In this document: positions 44,890 to 57,849 of the stretch, piece after piece
How the letters are laid out: every line of letters begins with the position of its first letter
Numbering within the stretch: the first letter of the stretch is position 1
Source: Cherax quadricarinatus
Lineage: Eukaryota > Arthropoda > Malacostraca > Decapoda > Parastacidae
DNA length: 64,000 nt
Reading direction: 5' to 3'
Assembly: GCF_038502225.1 (NCBI RefSeq)
Contig: NC_091323.1
Location: forward strand, 28,758,845 to 28,822,844
Program-made: the position numbers and the translations under genes
Notes under the pieces: generated by a model
Database searches by the model: none
What the model saw: the letters and a program-made list of their open reading frames with translations, nothing else
What the model was told of the DNA's origin: nothing

Positions 44890-44952
44890 AACTTTCGTTT
44901 TTCCTTTTGGGCCACCCCGCCTCGGTGGAATACGGCCGGTGTGTTGAAAGAA
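44890..44952 (+). mobile_element. LINE 3'-tail fragment
   Basis: ACTTTCGTTTTTCCTTTTGG, CCACCCCGCCTCGGTGGAAT and GGTGTGTTGAAAGAAA, ending directly in (TA)n. The same tail occurs at 46584-46645 and, inverted, as the 3' end of the LINE at 46738-47668. Confidence 0.65.
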
Positions 44953-45081
<129 letters not shown>

Positions 45082-46358
45082 GTACCACCTCTGGAACTGT
45101 CCTGGGGGCCCTCATCCTCAGAGAAAAGAATAAACTTGCTTCAAGGAAAACTCAAGGTTCTTCCTGAAGCTGTTTGAAAATTTTCTCCTACCACCCACTA
45201 TATTTAATATAAATTTTTATTTAAAGACAAAATACATTGGCAAAATACATTGACAAAAATAAAATAAAGAGTAAAAAAGGTATAGACTGTTTCGGGGCAA
45301 GAAAATGGTACATAAAGGCACAGTTGTAAGTTGAAGATATAAGTCGGGTAGAGGGCAGCACAGGGTGGAACGTAGCACACGGGGTGAAGGGCAGCCAGTG
45401 AGAGGACAATCAGGGCAGCGCCGACGTAGCTCCTTGCGTGTGAGCTCCCCAGGAGAAATTGCTGGGAGTAGCCAGCCAACACTGCCATCCATCTCCACTA
45501 CTTCTGCTCTATCATCCCCCCTCCCACTACCACATCCACCACTACCACAACCAACCACTCCTCCCTACTACCACCACTGTTACAAAATACGACGTCTACT
45601 AAGTGAGGATATCTCCAGAGATAGCTAGATAACCAGGTCAACTTATTGGTCCCGCTCTACTATCTAGCCTGTTTCTGGCTTCGTAGCAGTTTGTCAGAGT
45701 ATTTTAGTCCAGTTATCTTTTAAATTGTGTGGCTTCTCAATAGCGCTTTTTGGTTTACAACTGGACGAATGCAAACCAGCCAAATAAAAGTTGAGATCTT
45801 TAATAACAATAGAGTCTAGGTGGTAATAATTACAGTTAATGTAGTTAGAATAATTAAGGAAATAAGCTCCTATACAACTCTTGAAGTATAACTTGGTATA
45901 CTTATATATCATAGTTATTTTGTACATATGATCGTATGGTGCTATGGGCACATTTAATGAGTTACTGTACTACTCTCAATAAGTACCGTCTGGTGAGTTG
46001 CTTTGATGAGATATACTCAAGTATAAGAGTAATATGTATGTGTGTAAGTGTTCCGTATTTGCTCAGTAATGCTCGGTATAGGCTCAGTAAGACTCGACTT
46101 AGATTTAGAATGTGACTGACAACAAGAAGTTCCAAAATAAGCTAACTTCTCAACCATCAAAGCAATCAAACAGCTTGCTTGAACAATATGACGACCCATT
46201 CGCCAAACAGCAATAATGCTGGAACCAGCAGAGAACAGAACAGTTACAGGCAAGGAATCAAGAAGACTTAAAACGACCTTACCCAATGATCTTCAACAGA
46301 TTTTGCACAAAAGGCATAAAACTCCCTGCGTATATTTCGCCTGCTATTGCGAATTCCT

Positions 46359-46361
<3 letters not shown>
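45082..46361. other. 1.3 kb without recognised features
   Basis: Unique-looking sequence with short overlapping frames. The longest is a 113-codon minus frame at 45558-45217 beginning in CCACCA-rich DNA; it has no recognisable domain. 45500-45570 is ACTACCACC-rich. I see no RNA gene or transposon end. Confidence 0.5.

Positions 46362-46450
<89 letters not shown>
46362..46450. repeat. (TA)n tract 4
   Basis: About 88 bp of TA dinucleotides. Confidence 0.97.
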
Positions 46451-46452
<2 letters not shown>

Positions 46453-46646
46453 CTCCATGGGGAAGTGGAACAGAATTCTTCCTCCATAAGCCATGCGTGT
46501 CGTAAGAGGCAACTAAAATACCAGGAGCAAGGGGCTAGTAACCCCTTCTCCTGTATACATTACTAAAGTTAATAAGAGAAACTTTCGTTTTTTTTTTTAG
46601 GCCACCCTGCCTTAGTGGGATATGGTCAGTTTGTTGAAAGAAAAAG

Positions 46647-46647
<1 letters not shown>
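46451..46647 (+). mobile_element. LINE 3'-end fragment with tail
   Basis: Contains TCCATGGGGAAGTGGAACAG, CATGCGTGTCGTAAGAGGCA, GGGGCTAGTAACCCCTTCTC, then the CTTTCGTTTTT...GGCCACCCTGCC tail also found at 44890. I remember this block as a very abundant decapod repeat. It starts and ends in (TA)n. Confidence 0.7.

Positions 46648-46732
<85 letters not shown>
46648..46732. repeat. (TA)n tract 5
   Basis: About 84 bp of TA dinucleotides at the 3' end of both the tail fragment (plus strand) and the LINE at 46738-47668 (minus strand). Confidence 0.97.
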
Positions 46733-46736
<4 letters not shown>

Positions 46737-46737
46737 C

Positions 46738-47667
46738 ACATTGGCCGATTCCCACCAAGGCAGGGTGGGCTGAAAAAGAAAAACTTTCACCATCATTCAC
46801 TCCATCACTGTCTTGCCAGAAGGGTGCTTTACACTACAGCTTTTAAACTGCAACATTAACACCCCTCCTTCAGAGTGCAGGCACTGTACTTCCCATCTCC
46901 AGGACTCAAGTCCGGCCTGCCGGTTTCCCTGAACCCCTTCATAAATGTTACTTTGCTCACACTCCAACAGTACGTCAAGTATTAAAAACCATTTGTCTCC
47001 ATTCACTCCTATCAAACACGTTCACGCATGCCTGCTGGAAGTCCAAGCCCCTCGCACAAAAAACCTCCTTTACCCCCTCCCTCCAACCTTTCCTAGGCCG
47101 ACCCCCTACCCCGCCTTCCTTCCACTACAGACTGATTCACTCTTGAAGTCATTCTGTTTCTCTCCATTCTCTCTATATGTCCGAACCACCTCAACAACCC
47201 TTCCTCCGCCCTCTGGACAACAGTTTTGGTAATCCCGCACCTCCTCCTAACTTCCAAACTACGAATTCTCTGCATTATATTCACACCACACATTGCCCTC
47301 AGACATGACATCTCCACTGCCTCCAGCCTTCTCCTCGCTGCAACATTCATCACCCATGCTTCACACCCATATAAGAGCGTTGGTAAAACTATACTCTCAT
47401 ACATTCCCCTCTTTGCCTCCAAGGACAAAGTTCTTTGTCTCCACAGACTCCTAAGTGCACCACTCACCCTTTTCCCCTCATCAATTCTATGATTCACCTC
47501 ATCTTTCATAGACCCATCCGCTGACACGTCCACTCCCAAATATCTGAATACATTCACCTCCTCCATACCCTCTCCCTCCAATCTGATATCCAATCTTTCA
47601 TCACCTAATCTTTTCGTTATCCTCATAACCTTACTCTTTCCTGTATTCACTTTTAATTTTCTTCTTT

Positions 47668-47668
<1 letters not shown>
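46738..47668 (-). pseudogene. 5'-truncated LINE: RT C-terminal region and 3' UTR
   Basis: On the minus strand the frame is open from the (TA)n at 47668 to a stop at 47093: NTGKSKVMRITKR, VNVFRYLGVDVSADGSM, LSLEAKRGMYESIVLPTLLYG, CEAW, and LLRWFGHIERM. This thumb/C-terminal pattern is typical of RTE-like and related LINE RTs. The catalytic FADD part is missing by 5' truncation. The 3' UTR runs to 46738 and ends in the CCCACCCTGCCTTGGTGGGA tail. It is not functional, but the retained frame is free of stops. Confidence 0.85.

Positions 47669-47671
<3 letters not shown>

Positions 47672-47760
<89 letters not shown>
47672..47760. repeat. (TA)n tract 6
   Basis: About 88 bp of TA dinucleotides at the 5' truncation point of the LINE. 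Confidence 0.97.
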
Positions 47761-47763
<3 letters not shown>

Positions 47764-48489
47764 GGTAGTGGTATGACTCGGTTACTTATTGCTTTTTCAT
47801 TGTCTTTTATCCTGTTTTCATTTTCAAGTCTTCTCTCCCCTCTCGCTCCTTCTCATTCCCAGATAATCAATAACTCTTTGTTTTATTGGAAGCCTTGATA
47901 ATTTTCTATCCTCCTTCTCCTCCTCCTCCTCCTCCTCCTCCTCCTCCCTCATCTTACAAAAGATACTTGAATTCCCTCCCTCTCTCCTTCATTCACATTA
48001 TCCCTCTTCCTTCCACTCTCCCTCCTTCATTCACCCCAGGGCTTGTACCTTCCTCCCTCCCTCTCGTCTACTCCCTTAAACACACTATACCTCTTTATCC
48101 TCTTCTTCCTCCACACTCACAGTAACTCTCCTTCGGTCTACCCCTTCTTACCCTTCCCTTTCTCCTTCTCCTCCCTCCTTTCTTCCTTCTCTCTTTCTGC
48201 CCAGAAGTTTGTACCATTGTTCATTCAGTCATGTCTCTATTTCTGTTTTCTTCTCTTATTCATATTCTTACCTCCATTTACTTCTTATATTTTATAACGT
48301 TATATTTCCCATTTTCCATTCTTTTCATCTCTTCATTTATCAAAATATTTTTTTTTCTTTTCTCTTCGTTTATTATACATTCTTACAGTGAGCATCTTTT
48401 TCCAATTTTCTTAGTTCCTATTTTTGTTTCTTAATTCTTTGGTGTGTTGTTTCTTGTACTGGTGTTTAAGAAAGGAGAATTGATGGTAT
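47761..48489. other. Pyrimidine-rich spacer
   Basis: Strong C/T bias on the plus strand, with a (CTC)n run at about 47912-47946 and TTTCCTTCTC-type words. Pro/Ser/Leu frames are compositional. No gene seen. Confidence 0.7.
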
Positions 48490-48560
48490 AAGACAAGTTG
48501 ATGAATAAGACACATGAGCAACACCTGGGCATCTTTATTGGCAGGTGTTGCACATGTGCG
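48490..48560. repeat. Foldback-family fragment
   Basis: TTGATGAATAAGACACATGA, then CAACACCTGGGCATCTTTATT, matches the outer arm of the elements at 2333 and 16090. GCAACACCTG and CAGGTGTTGC form a local inverted repeat. Confidence 0.7.
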
Positions 48561-48651
48561 GAACTGGGAAGGAGTGAGTGTGTAGCAGGGAACGATGAAT
48601 GGGAATAAAAAGAAAGGAAGGAAAAGTCTAGATCAGTATTAGGAAATGTTA

Positions 48652-48652
<1 letters not shown>

Positions 48653-48708
<56 letters not shown>

Positions 48709-48788
48709 TACACACACATCCACACACATACATACACACACTTCCACACATATACACACACATCCCCCCCCACACACACACGCACGCA
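48653..48788. repeat. (CA)n microsatellite
   Basis: About 50 bp pure (CA), then interrupted CACATACA, CATCCA and a C7 run. It marks the 5' truncation of the LINE that follows. Confidence 0.95.
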
Positions 48789-51285
48789 AGAGTATGACGA
48801 GCGAAATAGAGCGATGGTTGACACACTGGCTGCAGTGGCCAGAAGAGCTCATGCATGCAGGGCAAAGCTCCTGATCATGGGTGACTTTAACCACAAGGAG
48901 ATCGATTGGGAGAACTTGGAGCAACTTGGGGGCCAAGATACATGGAGGGCTAAGATGATGGAGGTGGTACTGGAAAACTTCATGTACGAACACGTTAGGG
49001 ACACTACAAGAGAGAGAGAGAGGAGAGGATGAACCAGGAAAACTGGACTTAGTATTCACCTTGAGTAGTGCAGATATTGAGGACATCACATATGAAAGAC
49101 CCCTTGCGGCCAGCGATCATGTGGTTTTAAGCTTCGAATACACAGTAGAGCTACAAGTGGAGGGGGAAGCAGGAAGGTCAGGACGAATAAAGCCAAACTA
49201 CAAGAAAGGGGACTACACGGGAATGAGGAACTTCCTGAACGGGGTTCAGTGGGACAGAGAACTGGCAGGGTAGCCAGTTAATGAGATGATGGAATATGTA
49301 GCAACAATGTGCAAGGAGGCTGAGGAGAGGTTTGTACCCAAGGGTAACAGGAATAATGAAAAAGCCAGGATGAGCCCATGGTTCACCCGAAGGTGCAGGG
49401 AGGCAAAAACTTAGTGTGCTAGAGAATGGAAGAAATATAGAAGGCAAAGGACCCAGGAAAATAAGGAGAGCAGTCATAGAGCCAGAAACGAATATGCACA
49501 GATAAGAAGGGAGGCCCAACGACAATATGAAAACGACATAGCAGCGAAAGCCAAATCTGACCCGAAACTGTTATACAGCTACATCAGGAGGAAAACAACA
49601 GTCAAGGACCAGGTAGTCAGGCTAAGGAAGGAAGGATGAGAGACAACAAGAAATGACCGTGAAGTATATGACGAACTCAAGAGATTCAAAGAAGTGTTCA
49701 CAGAGGAGACAGAAGGGGCTCCAGAAAGACGGAGAGGTGGGGCACACCACCAAGTGCTGGACACATTACACACAACCGAGGAAGAAGTGAAGAGGCTTCT
49801 GAGTGAGCTAGATACCTCAAAGGCAATGGGGCCAGATAGCATCTCCCCATGGGTCCTGAGAGAGGGAGCAGAGGCGCTATGTGTATCCCTAACAACAATA
49901 TTCAATACATCTATCGAAACAGGGAGATTGCCTGAGGCATGGAAGACAGCAAATGTAGTCCCAATCTTTAAAAAAGGAGACAGACATGAAGCACTAAACT
50001 ACAGACCAGTGTCACTGACATGTATAGTATGCAAAGTCATGGAGATTATCAGGAGAAGAGTGGTGGAACACCTAGAAAGGAATGATCTCATCAACAGCAG
50101 CCAACATGGTTTCAGGGGCGGGAAATCCTGTGTCACAAACCTACTGGAGTTCTATGACATTGTGACAGCAATAAGACAAGAGAGAGAGGGGTGGGTAGAT
50201 TGCATTTTCTTGGACTGCAAGAAGGCGTTTGACACAGTTCCACACAAGAGATTAGTGCAAAAACTGGAGGACCAAGCAGGGATAACAGGGAAGGCACTAC
50301 AATGGATCAGGGAATACTTGTCAGGAAGACAGCAGCGAGTTATGGTACGTGGCGAGGTGTCAGAGTGGGCACCTGTGACCAGCGGGGTCCCACAGGGGTC
50401 AGTCCTAGGACCAGTGATGTTTCTGGTATTTGTGAACGACATGACGGAAGGAATAGACTCCGAGGTGTCCCTGTTTGCAGATGACGTGAAGTTGATGAGA
50501 AGAATTCATTCGATCGAAGACCAGGCAGTACTACAAAGGGATCTGGACAGGCTGCAGACCTGGTCCAGCAACTGGCTCCTGGAGTTCAATCCCACCAAGT
50601 GCAAAGTCATGAGGATTGGGGAAGGGCAAAGAAGACCGCAGACGGAGTACAGTCTAGGGGGCCAGAGACTACAAACATCACTCAAGGAAAAGATCTTGGG
50701 GTGAGTATAACACCAGGCACATCTCCTGAAGCGCACATCAACCAAATAACTGTTGCAGCATATGGGCGCCTAGCAAACCTCAGAACAGCATTCCGATATC
50801 TTAATAAGGAATCGTTCAGGACCCTGTACACCGTGTACGTTAGGCCCATATTGGAGTATGCGGCACCAGTTTGGAACCCACACCTAGCCAAGCATGTAAA
50901 GAAACTAGAGAAAGTGCAAAGGTTTGCAACAAGACTAGTCCCAGAGTTAAGAGGTATGTCATATGAGGAGAGGTTAAGGGAAATCAACCTGACGACACTG
51001 GAGGACAGGAGAGATAGGGGGGACATGATAACGACTTACAAAATACTGAGAGGAATTGACAAGGTGGACAAAGACAGGATGTTCCAGAGACTGGACACAG
51101 CAACACGGGGACACAGTTGGAAGCTGAAGACACAGATGAATCAAAGGGATGTTAGGAAGTATTTCTTCAGCCACAGAGTAGTCAGGAAGTGGAATAGTTT
51201 GGGAAGCGATGTAGTGGAGGCAGGATCCATACATAGCTTTAAGCAAAGGTATGATAAAGCTCATGGTTCAGGGAGAGTGACCTAG
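48789..51285 (+). pseudogene. LINE ORF2 (endonuclease end, RT, C-terminus), decayed
   Basis: 5'-truncated in (CA)n. Endonuclease remnants: LLIMGDFNHKEIDW and LDLVFTL, ASDHVVLSF. RT: ALNYRPVSLTCIVCKVME, CIFLDCKKAFDTVPH, SGVPQGSVLGPVMFLVFVND and FADDV at 50474-50488. C-terminus: LRTLYTVYVRPILEYAAPVWNP-like segment and FFSHRVVRKWNSLGSDVVEA, stop at 51285. A shift near 49030 lies in a (GA)n run. In-frame stops occur at about 49271, 49411 and 49636, and another shift near 50700. The catalytic Asp pair is intact but the gene is dead. It resembles CR1/Jockey-group LINEs and is the same family as the relics at 16.6-17.3 kb. Confidence 0.9.
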
Positions 51286-51380
51286 TAGCGACCAGTGAAG
51301 AGGCGGGGCCGTGAGCTTGGACTCGACCCCTGCAACCTCAACTAGGCGAGTACAACTAGGTGAGTACACACACACACACT
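51286..51380 (+). other. 3' tail of the 48.8-kb LINE
   Basis: CCCCTGCAACCTCAACTAGG, then CGAGTACAACTAGGTGAGTA and a short (CA)n. Sequences related to its reverse complement occur at 16566 and 17098. Confidence 0.75.
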
Positions 51381-51459
51381 CTGGAATAGTGACGATCCTT
51401 CAGAATTCAAGTGTCATACTTGAGAGTCAGGTCTTATTAACATTGCTGTTAGACACAAC

Positions 51460-51600
51460 CATCACTAACAGGAAATAGTACCATCAACAGTACTTCACAA
51501 ACAATACTATCACCAATACCATACAAACAATACCATCAACACTGCCATACAAATACCATCAACACTGCCATGCAAACAATACCATCAACAGGAAACCATG
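51460..51600. repeat. ACAATACCATCAACA short repeat
   Basis: Imperfect 15-25 bp units with AATACCATCAACACTGCCAT. Confidence 0.8.
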
Positions 51601-51734
51601 TAATCCAGGGTAATCACACAACTTCCGGGTCATGGACATGTCATAAACCTGACACAGCCAACAGGTAAGAAACCGATGTAAACAAACACATCATGACCCT
51701 GACAAACACGAGCCTCGGATGCAAGGTCAACAGT

Positions 51735-51990
51735 GTCACTGGTACCTATGTTCAGAGACCATGTCAACACTAACACAGGTACCTGTGTTGTCAGACCAGA
51801 TCATCACTAGCACTAGCACAGGTACCTGTGTTGAGAGACTAGGTCACCACTAACACAGGTACCTGTTTTGTGAGATCTGGTCAACACTGTCACATTACCT
51901 GTGTTGAGACCAGGTAAACACTAGCACTGGTACCTGTGTTTTTAGACCAGGTCATCACTAACACTGGTACCTGGCAAGCTACCTGGGGTT
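51735..51990. repeat. About 47-bp GGTACCTGTGTT repeat
   Basis: Five imperfect units with ACAGGTACCTGTGTT, GAGACCAGGTCA and CACTAACAC. 51991-52279 after it holds no recognised feature apart from an A-run near 52225. Confidence 0.8.
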
Positions 51991-52279
51991 GAGATGCTAA
52001 GTCAACAATACCATAAAGTACCAGGGACGGGAGACCAGAGGAAGAACCTCGTTCAGCGGCACAAGAAACCATTGAGGTAAATTTAAGATTGGCTGGAACC
52101 AACCCAAGACAGCCTGTGATCAGACTGGATGAGAGAGAGGGAGAGGGAGGGAAAGATTCTTCCCGCTTTCTTTTCATTATTTAGGATAACGCAATTTCAT
52201 AGTGATTAGTTTCAATTTGTACAGAAAAAAAAATAAATTTCTTCAACCTCATACAATGTAGTACGTTTTGTGTATTCGC

Positions 52280-52970
52280 AAAAAAAAGTTGGAACTGGAG
52301 TAGTTTGTGTATTGAGCAGTGTGGGAACTACAACACCTTGGTTTGTGTGTTGACCAGTGTGGGAACTACAACACCTTGGTTTGTGTGTTGACCAGTGTGG
52401 GAACTACAACACCTTGGTTTGTGTATTGAGCAGTGTGGGAACTACAACACCTTGGTCTGTGTATTCAGCAGTGTGGGAACTACAACAAGTTGGTTTGTGT
52501 ATTCAGCAGTGTGGGAACTACAACAAGTTGGTTTGTGTATTCAGCAGTGTGGGAACTACAACAAGTTGGTTTGTGTATTCAGCAGTGTGGGAACTACAAG
52601 AAGTTGGTTTGTGTATTCCGCAGTTTGGGAACTACAAGAAGTTGGTTTGTGTATTCCGCAGTGTGGGAACTACAACAAGTTGGTTTGTGTATTCCGCAGT
52701 TTGGGAACTACAAGAAGTTGGTTTGTGTATTCAGCAGTGTGGGAACTACAACAAGTTGGTTTGTGTATTCCGCAGTTTGGGAACTACAAGAAGTTGGTTT
52801 GTGTATTCAGCAGTGTGGGAACTACAACAAGTTGGTTTGTGTATTCCGCAGTTTGGGAACTACAAGAAGTTGGTTTGTGTATTCCGCAGTGTGGGAACTA
52901 CAACAAGTTGGTTTGTGTATTCAGCAGTGTGGGAACTAAACAAGTTAGTTTGTGTATTCAGCAGTATGGG
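52280..52970. repeat. 38-bp minisatellite, about 18 units
   Basis: Units of GTGTGGGAACTACAACAAGT plus TGGTTTGTGTATTCAGCA. Two subtypes alternate in the second half (ACAACAAG with CAGCAGTGT versus ACAAGAAG with CCGCAGTTT), suggesting a 76-bp higher-order unit. All plus frames are open by chance. Confidence 0.95.
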
Positions 52971-53145
52971 TACAACGGGCTTGTGGGTACGAGGAGAATA
53001 TCCACTGGGTGGGGTGGGAGAAACGGGTAGGTGGATAGCAAGTGAAACTGGGCGGTCGCGTACCGCAGACTTAACTAACTCGTCTAGAGTGTTGCCACTA
53101 TTTTCTACAACAATAATAATAATTTTATTATTAATTGTAGTAGTA

Positions 53146-53290
<145 letters not shown>

Positions 53291-53292
53291 AA

Positions 53293-53632
53293 TATATAAT
53301 GCTATTCTTGCCGAATAAGGCAAGCGAATATTTATGAATGCAATAATTTCGCAAAAATCATTCTGAACGAAAAAAATATACTTCATTGTGTTTGTCTATT
53401 ATTAAATTAATGTAAACTTATCTAAAATATATTTATTTGGATTGGGGTGTATCAAATTGCTCGTGTCGTAATAACGTTAGGTAAGTTTTCTAATTTTTAT
53501 TGGTACAGTATCAATTTTTACATTAACATAAACAAAATATATCTTGAAACGTGCAAGAGAAAATTTTAGAAAGGAGTTAATTTTAAATTAAGTCTTGTTG
53601 CTAATTGACCAGGTTTACCTAGGCGGCATGAC
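53293..53632 (-). mobile_element. MITE-like element, copy 3 (inverted)
   Basis: Homologous to the reverse complement of 43992-44379: CCGAATAAGGCAAGCGAA, CATTCTGAACGAAAAAAATA, TTAGGTAAGTTTTCTAA and AGAAAATTTTAGAAAGGAGT are in order. Both terminal repeats are degraded (TTGCCGAATA at left, GGCGGCATGACA at right). It is flanked by (TA)n on both sides, as for copy 1. Confidence 0.8.
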
Positions 53633-53637
53633 ATACA

Positions 53638-53640
<3 letters not shown>

Positions 53641-53721
<81 letters not shown>
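53641..53721. repeat. (TA)n tract 8
   Basis: About 80 bp of TA dinucleotides. Confidence 0.97.
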
Positions 53722-53726
<5 letters not shown>

Positions 53727-54155
53727 TTTACTAGTAGCATAAACATAGTAATAAAAAAGGCAATAAAATATTATATTACTGGGAGAATAATGTGTGTATT
53801 CTTGCACTTGGTTGAACACACGCGTGTTCGTGGACCAATATTGCGTTGGACGCCTCCAGTCAGCAAGAGGCAGGAAACATTCCGGCGATTTAAATGGAAA
53901 TTCAGATATTTCATGTTTTTCTTTCGCTTCCGTGGAATGTAAGACAATGTTGCGGCCACAACACGCACACACGTACACAGAGTCACACAAACGTATACAT
54001 ATACAAGCATACACACAGACGCGTACACTCACATGCATACACTCACACAGACACACTTTCACGCGCACATATACACACACACTCGCGTATTCAACAGGCC
54101 TAGTGTCTAATCGATATGTGCCTAGGACAGACTGATAACTAACACACACACGTAT

Positions 54156-54193
<38 letters not shown>

Positions 54194-54568
54194 GTACGAA
54201 GAGACAGAAGTGAGAGAAAGAGAGAGAGGCATAAACATATACACAGGAAGAATGAAATAATCCAGAGATATTTCTTGAATAACAACAATAACAAGGCGGC
54301 AACAAGAACAACAACATTAAAGAGGGAGGGGGGGGCATTAGTTCTGGATGTTGCCGCTGGAAAGTGATGGCAGCACCAGCGCCAGATGATGTTTGAGTAA
54401 TGGTAGCGGTTTCTGCCTAGAAAATGGGTATCTCCAGGTGATGGGGAGGAGCGAGGTGAGCAGGTAAATAGGAGAGAAAGTCCGATAGAAGGAGGGGAGA
54501 GAATGGCTGATGGGAAAGAGAGGGTTTAGGTGCAATAGCAGATAAGGAAGAAGGAAGCAGGATAGAGG
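53722..54568. repeat. CA-rich microsatellite region
   Basis: 53960-54195 is interrupted (CA)n with CACACACGTACACAG and CATACACAC words, ending in a pure (CA) run of about 35 bp at 54155-54191. The rest, including 54300-54568, is purine-rich (GGAGGGGAGAG) and shows no gene. Confidence 0.8.
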
Positions 54569-54569
54569 G

Positions 54570-54648
<79 letters not shown>
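54569..54648. repeat. (TA)n tract 9
   Basis: About 76 bp of TA dinucleotides. Confidence 0.97.
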
Positions 54649-54650
<2 letters not shown>

Positions 54651-54734
54651 ACATAATATGGTACAGAAGATCCAAGAGATACACTATTGATATAAAGGTG
54701 GCACATACGGTACATGTTACGTGTGTATCACCGA

Positions 54735-56199
54735 TTATAAGGCGAAAATCTCATCCAGCTCCTCAGAGCTGGGGCGTGTGCCCAAAATACAGCAGGCATT
54801 TCCCCTTTGAACAGCCGCACTGAGCCGCTGGAACAGAAAACTAGCTGCCCTGGGATCCCTAGTTACCCTGATGAGTCTTTTTCCCAGCTCCTTAAGGAAT
54901 TTGGATGCACTCTTTCCCCATGAGCCAAGGGTCTCTGAGCCTATGGGAACAAATATATAATGATGGCCAAGTTCTCCATATTTTCTAGACTTTTGGGACT
55001 CCCTGAAGCTGGCAGCTGCCCCTCCTTCCTCCCTGGTGTATTGGAGATAGGTATCAGCCAAGGTAGATGCACATGTATAGTCCCACACCACCTGCTTGCC
55101 ATCTGTCCAGGCTTGAAGGGTGATACCATCTGGACGCTTCTGGCTGCCATCAGATCTGCATAGTTGGGGTGGCTCCCTTACTGCTGGGCATCCAGCTGTT
55201 GTGAGGCTCCTCTTGATAATGTTATTAACCTCTTCATGTCTTGCAATCTTTCCCTCGGATTTACGGCACACAAGACCATGGTACCCGAATCGGTCTGCTG
55301 CTTCACTGCCACAAATACACCTGTGTTCGGCGAGAATAGGGGCGGCAAGTCGAAGGGCAACACCGATGCGGATGGTCTGTGGGTCGAGACGTGTGCCAAG
55401 GCTGGAGTTGGGAACAGCCAACAGAAAGTCCCCAGCATGAGGAGCTCTCACTGCCAGGAGGCGGGCTCTATCCTTCCCTGACACACTCTGAAGCATTGTT
55501 GAGGCAATATTTTCCACTATTGGACCATCCCAGTGCGATTGTTTGTAGTTGTTGGGGGGAGCAGGTCTGGCTCCAGAGCCCGTTAGATTATCCCAGATCA
55601 TTGCTCCGTCAATGAATTTTTGGTCCTGGACTCCTATCTTGTCCCTAAGATGTTCAGGGAGAATCGCTGCTACAAGCTCTCTGGATGCAATACACGAGGA
55701 CAGAAAAGCAGGTAACGCAATCTGTGATGACTTGCGGACACCAATGCCTCCTAGTCTGACTGGAAGTGTAGCTTGGTTCCACTGCCCGTCTTCTAGAGTA
55801 AGGTTAAGTACTTTCGTAAAAATCTGCCTCAGAATACTGTCATATTCGTGCAGTATAGGGTTATCATATGAAGGTGCACATCTTAGGAAATATGTCAACC
55901 TGGGCAGACTCAAGCACTTTGTGAGAAGGTACAAGGCATCGTGGGTGTCCAGATTGCCTATTCGTTGTTCCATCCTCCTTAACTCTTCCAATTTCTTCCT
56001 GAGAATTGTGTCAATGGCATTGCTTCCCAGAGGTGCTCCTAGCAAGACACTATTTGTGGGGGCAATGACTGCTGCTCCTGGTAGTTTTGATCTCACTGCA
56101 TTTATCACTTGTTGACTGACTGAGATGATTTCACATTTGGATGGATTCAGGATGAGACCCATTTCCTGTCCCCGTGTCATTACCTGTGTAAGGTCATGT
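54735..56199 (-). pseudogene. 5'-truncated LINE ORF with restriction-like endonuclease region
   Basis: About 490 codons open on the minus strand from (TA)n at 56199 to a stop at 54735. The nominal 555-codon frame begins in (TA)n DNA at 56402. The N-terminal part is RT thumb-like: GLILNPSKCEIIS, then LLTKCLSLPRLTYFLRCAP. Further on, CICG (C362, C364), YHGLVC (H375, C379) and RH389 look like a zinc-binding cluster. KRPDG (P424, D425) followed by VVWDYTC (D441) resembles the PD-(D/E)XK-type endonuclease of R2-like LINEs. A conserved tail QRLSAAVQRGNACCILGT follows. The RT palm (FADD) is lost by 5' truncation. Family assignment is inference from motif order; no stop or shift was seen. Confidence 0.8.
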
Positions 56200-56936
<737 letters not shown>

Positions 56937-57165
56937 GCACCCCAGAGCCTGCCTTCCTCCCCATCCTACCTTCCTCCCCTTTTTGCCTTCTTCATCTTTA
57001 TACCTTCCTCCCCAACCTACCTTCCTCCTCAGCCTACCTTCCTCCCGATCCTGCCTTCCTCCCGATCCTGCCTTCCTCCTCATCCTGCCTTCCCCCCCAA
57101 CCTGCCTTCCTCCCCAACCTGCCTTCCTCCCCAGCCTGCCTTCCTTCCTAGCCTGCCTTTCCATC
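56937..57165. repeat. 17-bp CTGCCTTCCTCCCCAAC minisatellite
   Basis: About 13 units of 17 bp with CC/GAT/TCAT variants, C/T-rich on the plus strand. Open frames in several phases are spurious. Confidence 0.93.
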
Positions 57166-57574
57166 CTGTCTTGTAAACACTGCAGGATATTTTAACGTAG
57201 GTTCAGGGTGTGTCAGCAAGGAACTGGTTTCAGGGACTTTCCAGCACCTGACAATCCTGGCTAACTTATGGTAACGCTGTCAACTGGATAGCTTAGTGGA
57301 TGGCTGGCTGGCTTACATACTAACTGGATGTCGAGCCGGATGGCTGGCTGGATGGATGGATGGATGACTGTCGTGTGGAAGGTCTCCTCCAGGAGGAACA
57401 AATTGGATACGTTCTGAAAGACACATATCTCTCAGTGCATATACACTAAATGTTGCTTTGATACCTATTTTAGGGATTAATGTTTTCTTGATTAGTGGTG
57501 AGAAGGTGAGGTACAACCTTAATTTCCCTAATGCAGTTGATAGGCATCAAACCCTGGAAAAATAGTGATAAAGT
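57166..57574. other. Spacer with GGCT/GGAT runs
   Basis: GATGGCTGGCTGGATGGATGG at about 57339-57360. Otherwise no recognised feature. Confidence 0.5.
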
Positions 57575-57845
57575 GAGAGTGAATATTAGTGGTAGCCAAT
57601 ACTGAGAGTGAATATTACTGGTAGTACTGAGAGTGAATATTACTGGTAGTCAGTACTAAGAGGATGAAGAATAAAACACTGTGCGACATCCAGTGGTTGA
57701 TGCTACTGCTGTTAATGCTGCTGTTGATGCAACTGTTGGTTCCACTGCTACTGCTTCTGCTGCAACTGCAGATGATAATGTTGTTGCTGCTACTCCTGTT
57801 GCTGTTGATGCTGTTGCTTTTGGTGCTGCCAGTAATAATATGTTA
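57575..57845. repeat. Short repeats and CTG/TTG triplets
   Basis: Three copies of GAGAGTGAATATTACTGGTA-type units (57575-57655), then CTGCTGTTGATG-type triplet DNA (57697-57835) related to the 12.6-kb array. Confidence 0.8.
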
Positions 57846-57849
57846 GAGT

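Noticed and set aside
45217..45558. 113-codon minus frame with ISPGELTRKELRRRCPDCP
   Set aside because: It starts in CCA-rich simple sequence, has no recognised family, and overlaps other equally long frames.
53724..54338. 204-codon minus frame rich in Val and Cys
   Set aside because: It is composed mainly of (GT)n read as Val-Cys, with no conserved segment.
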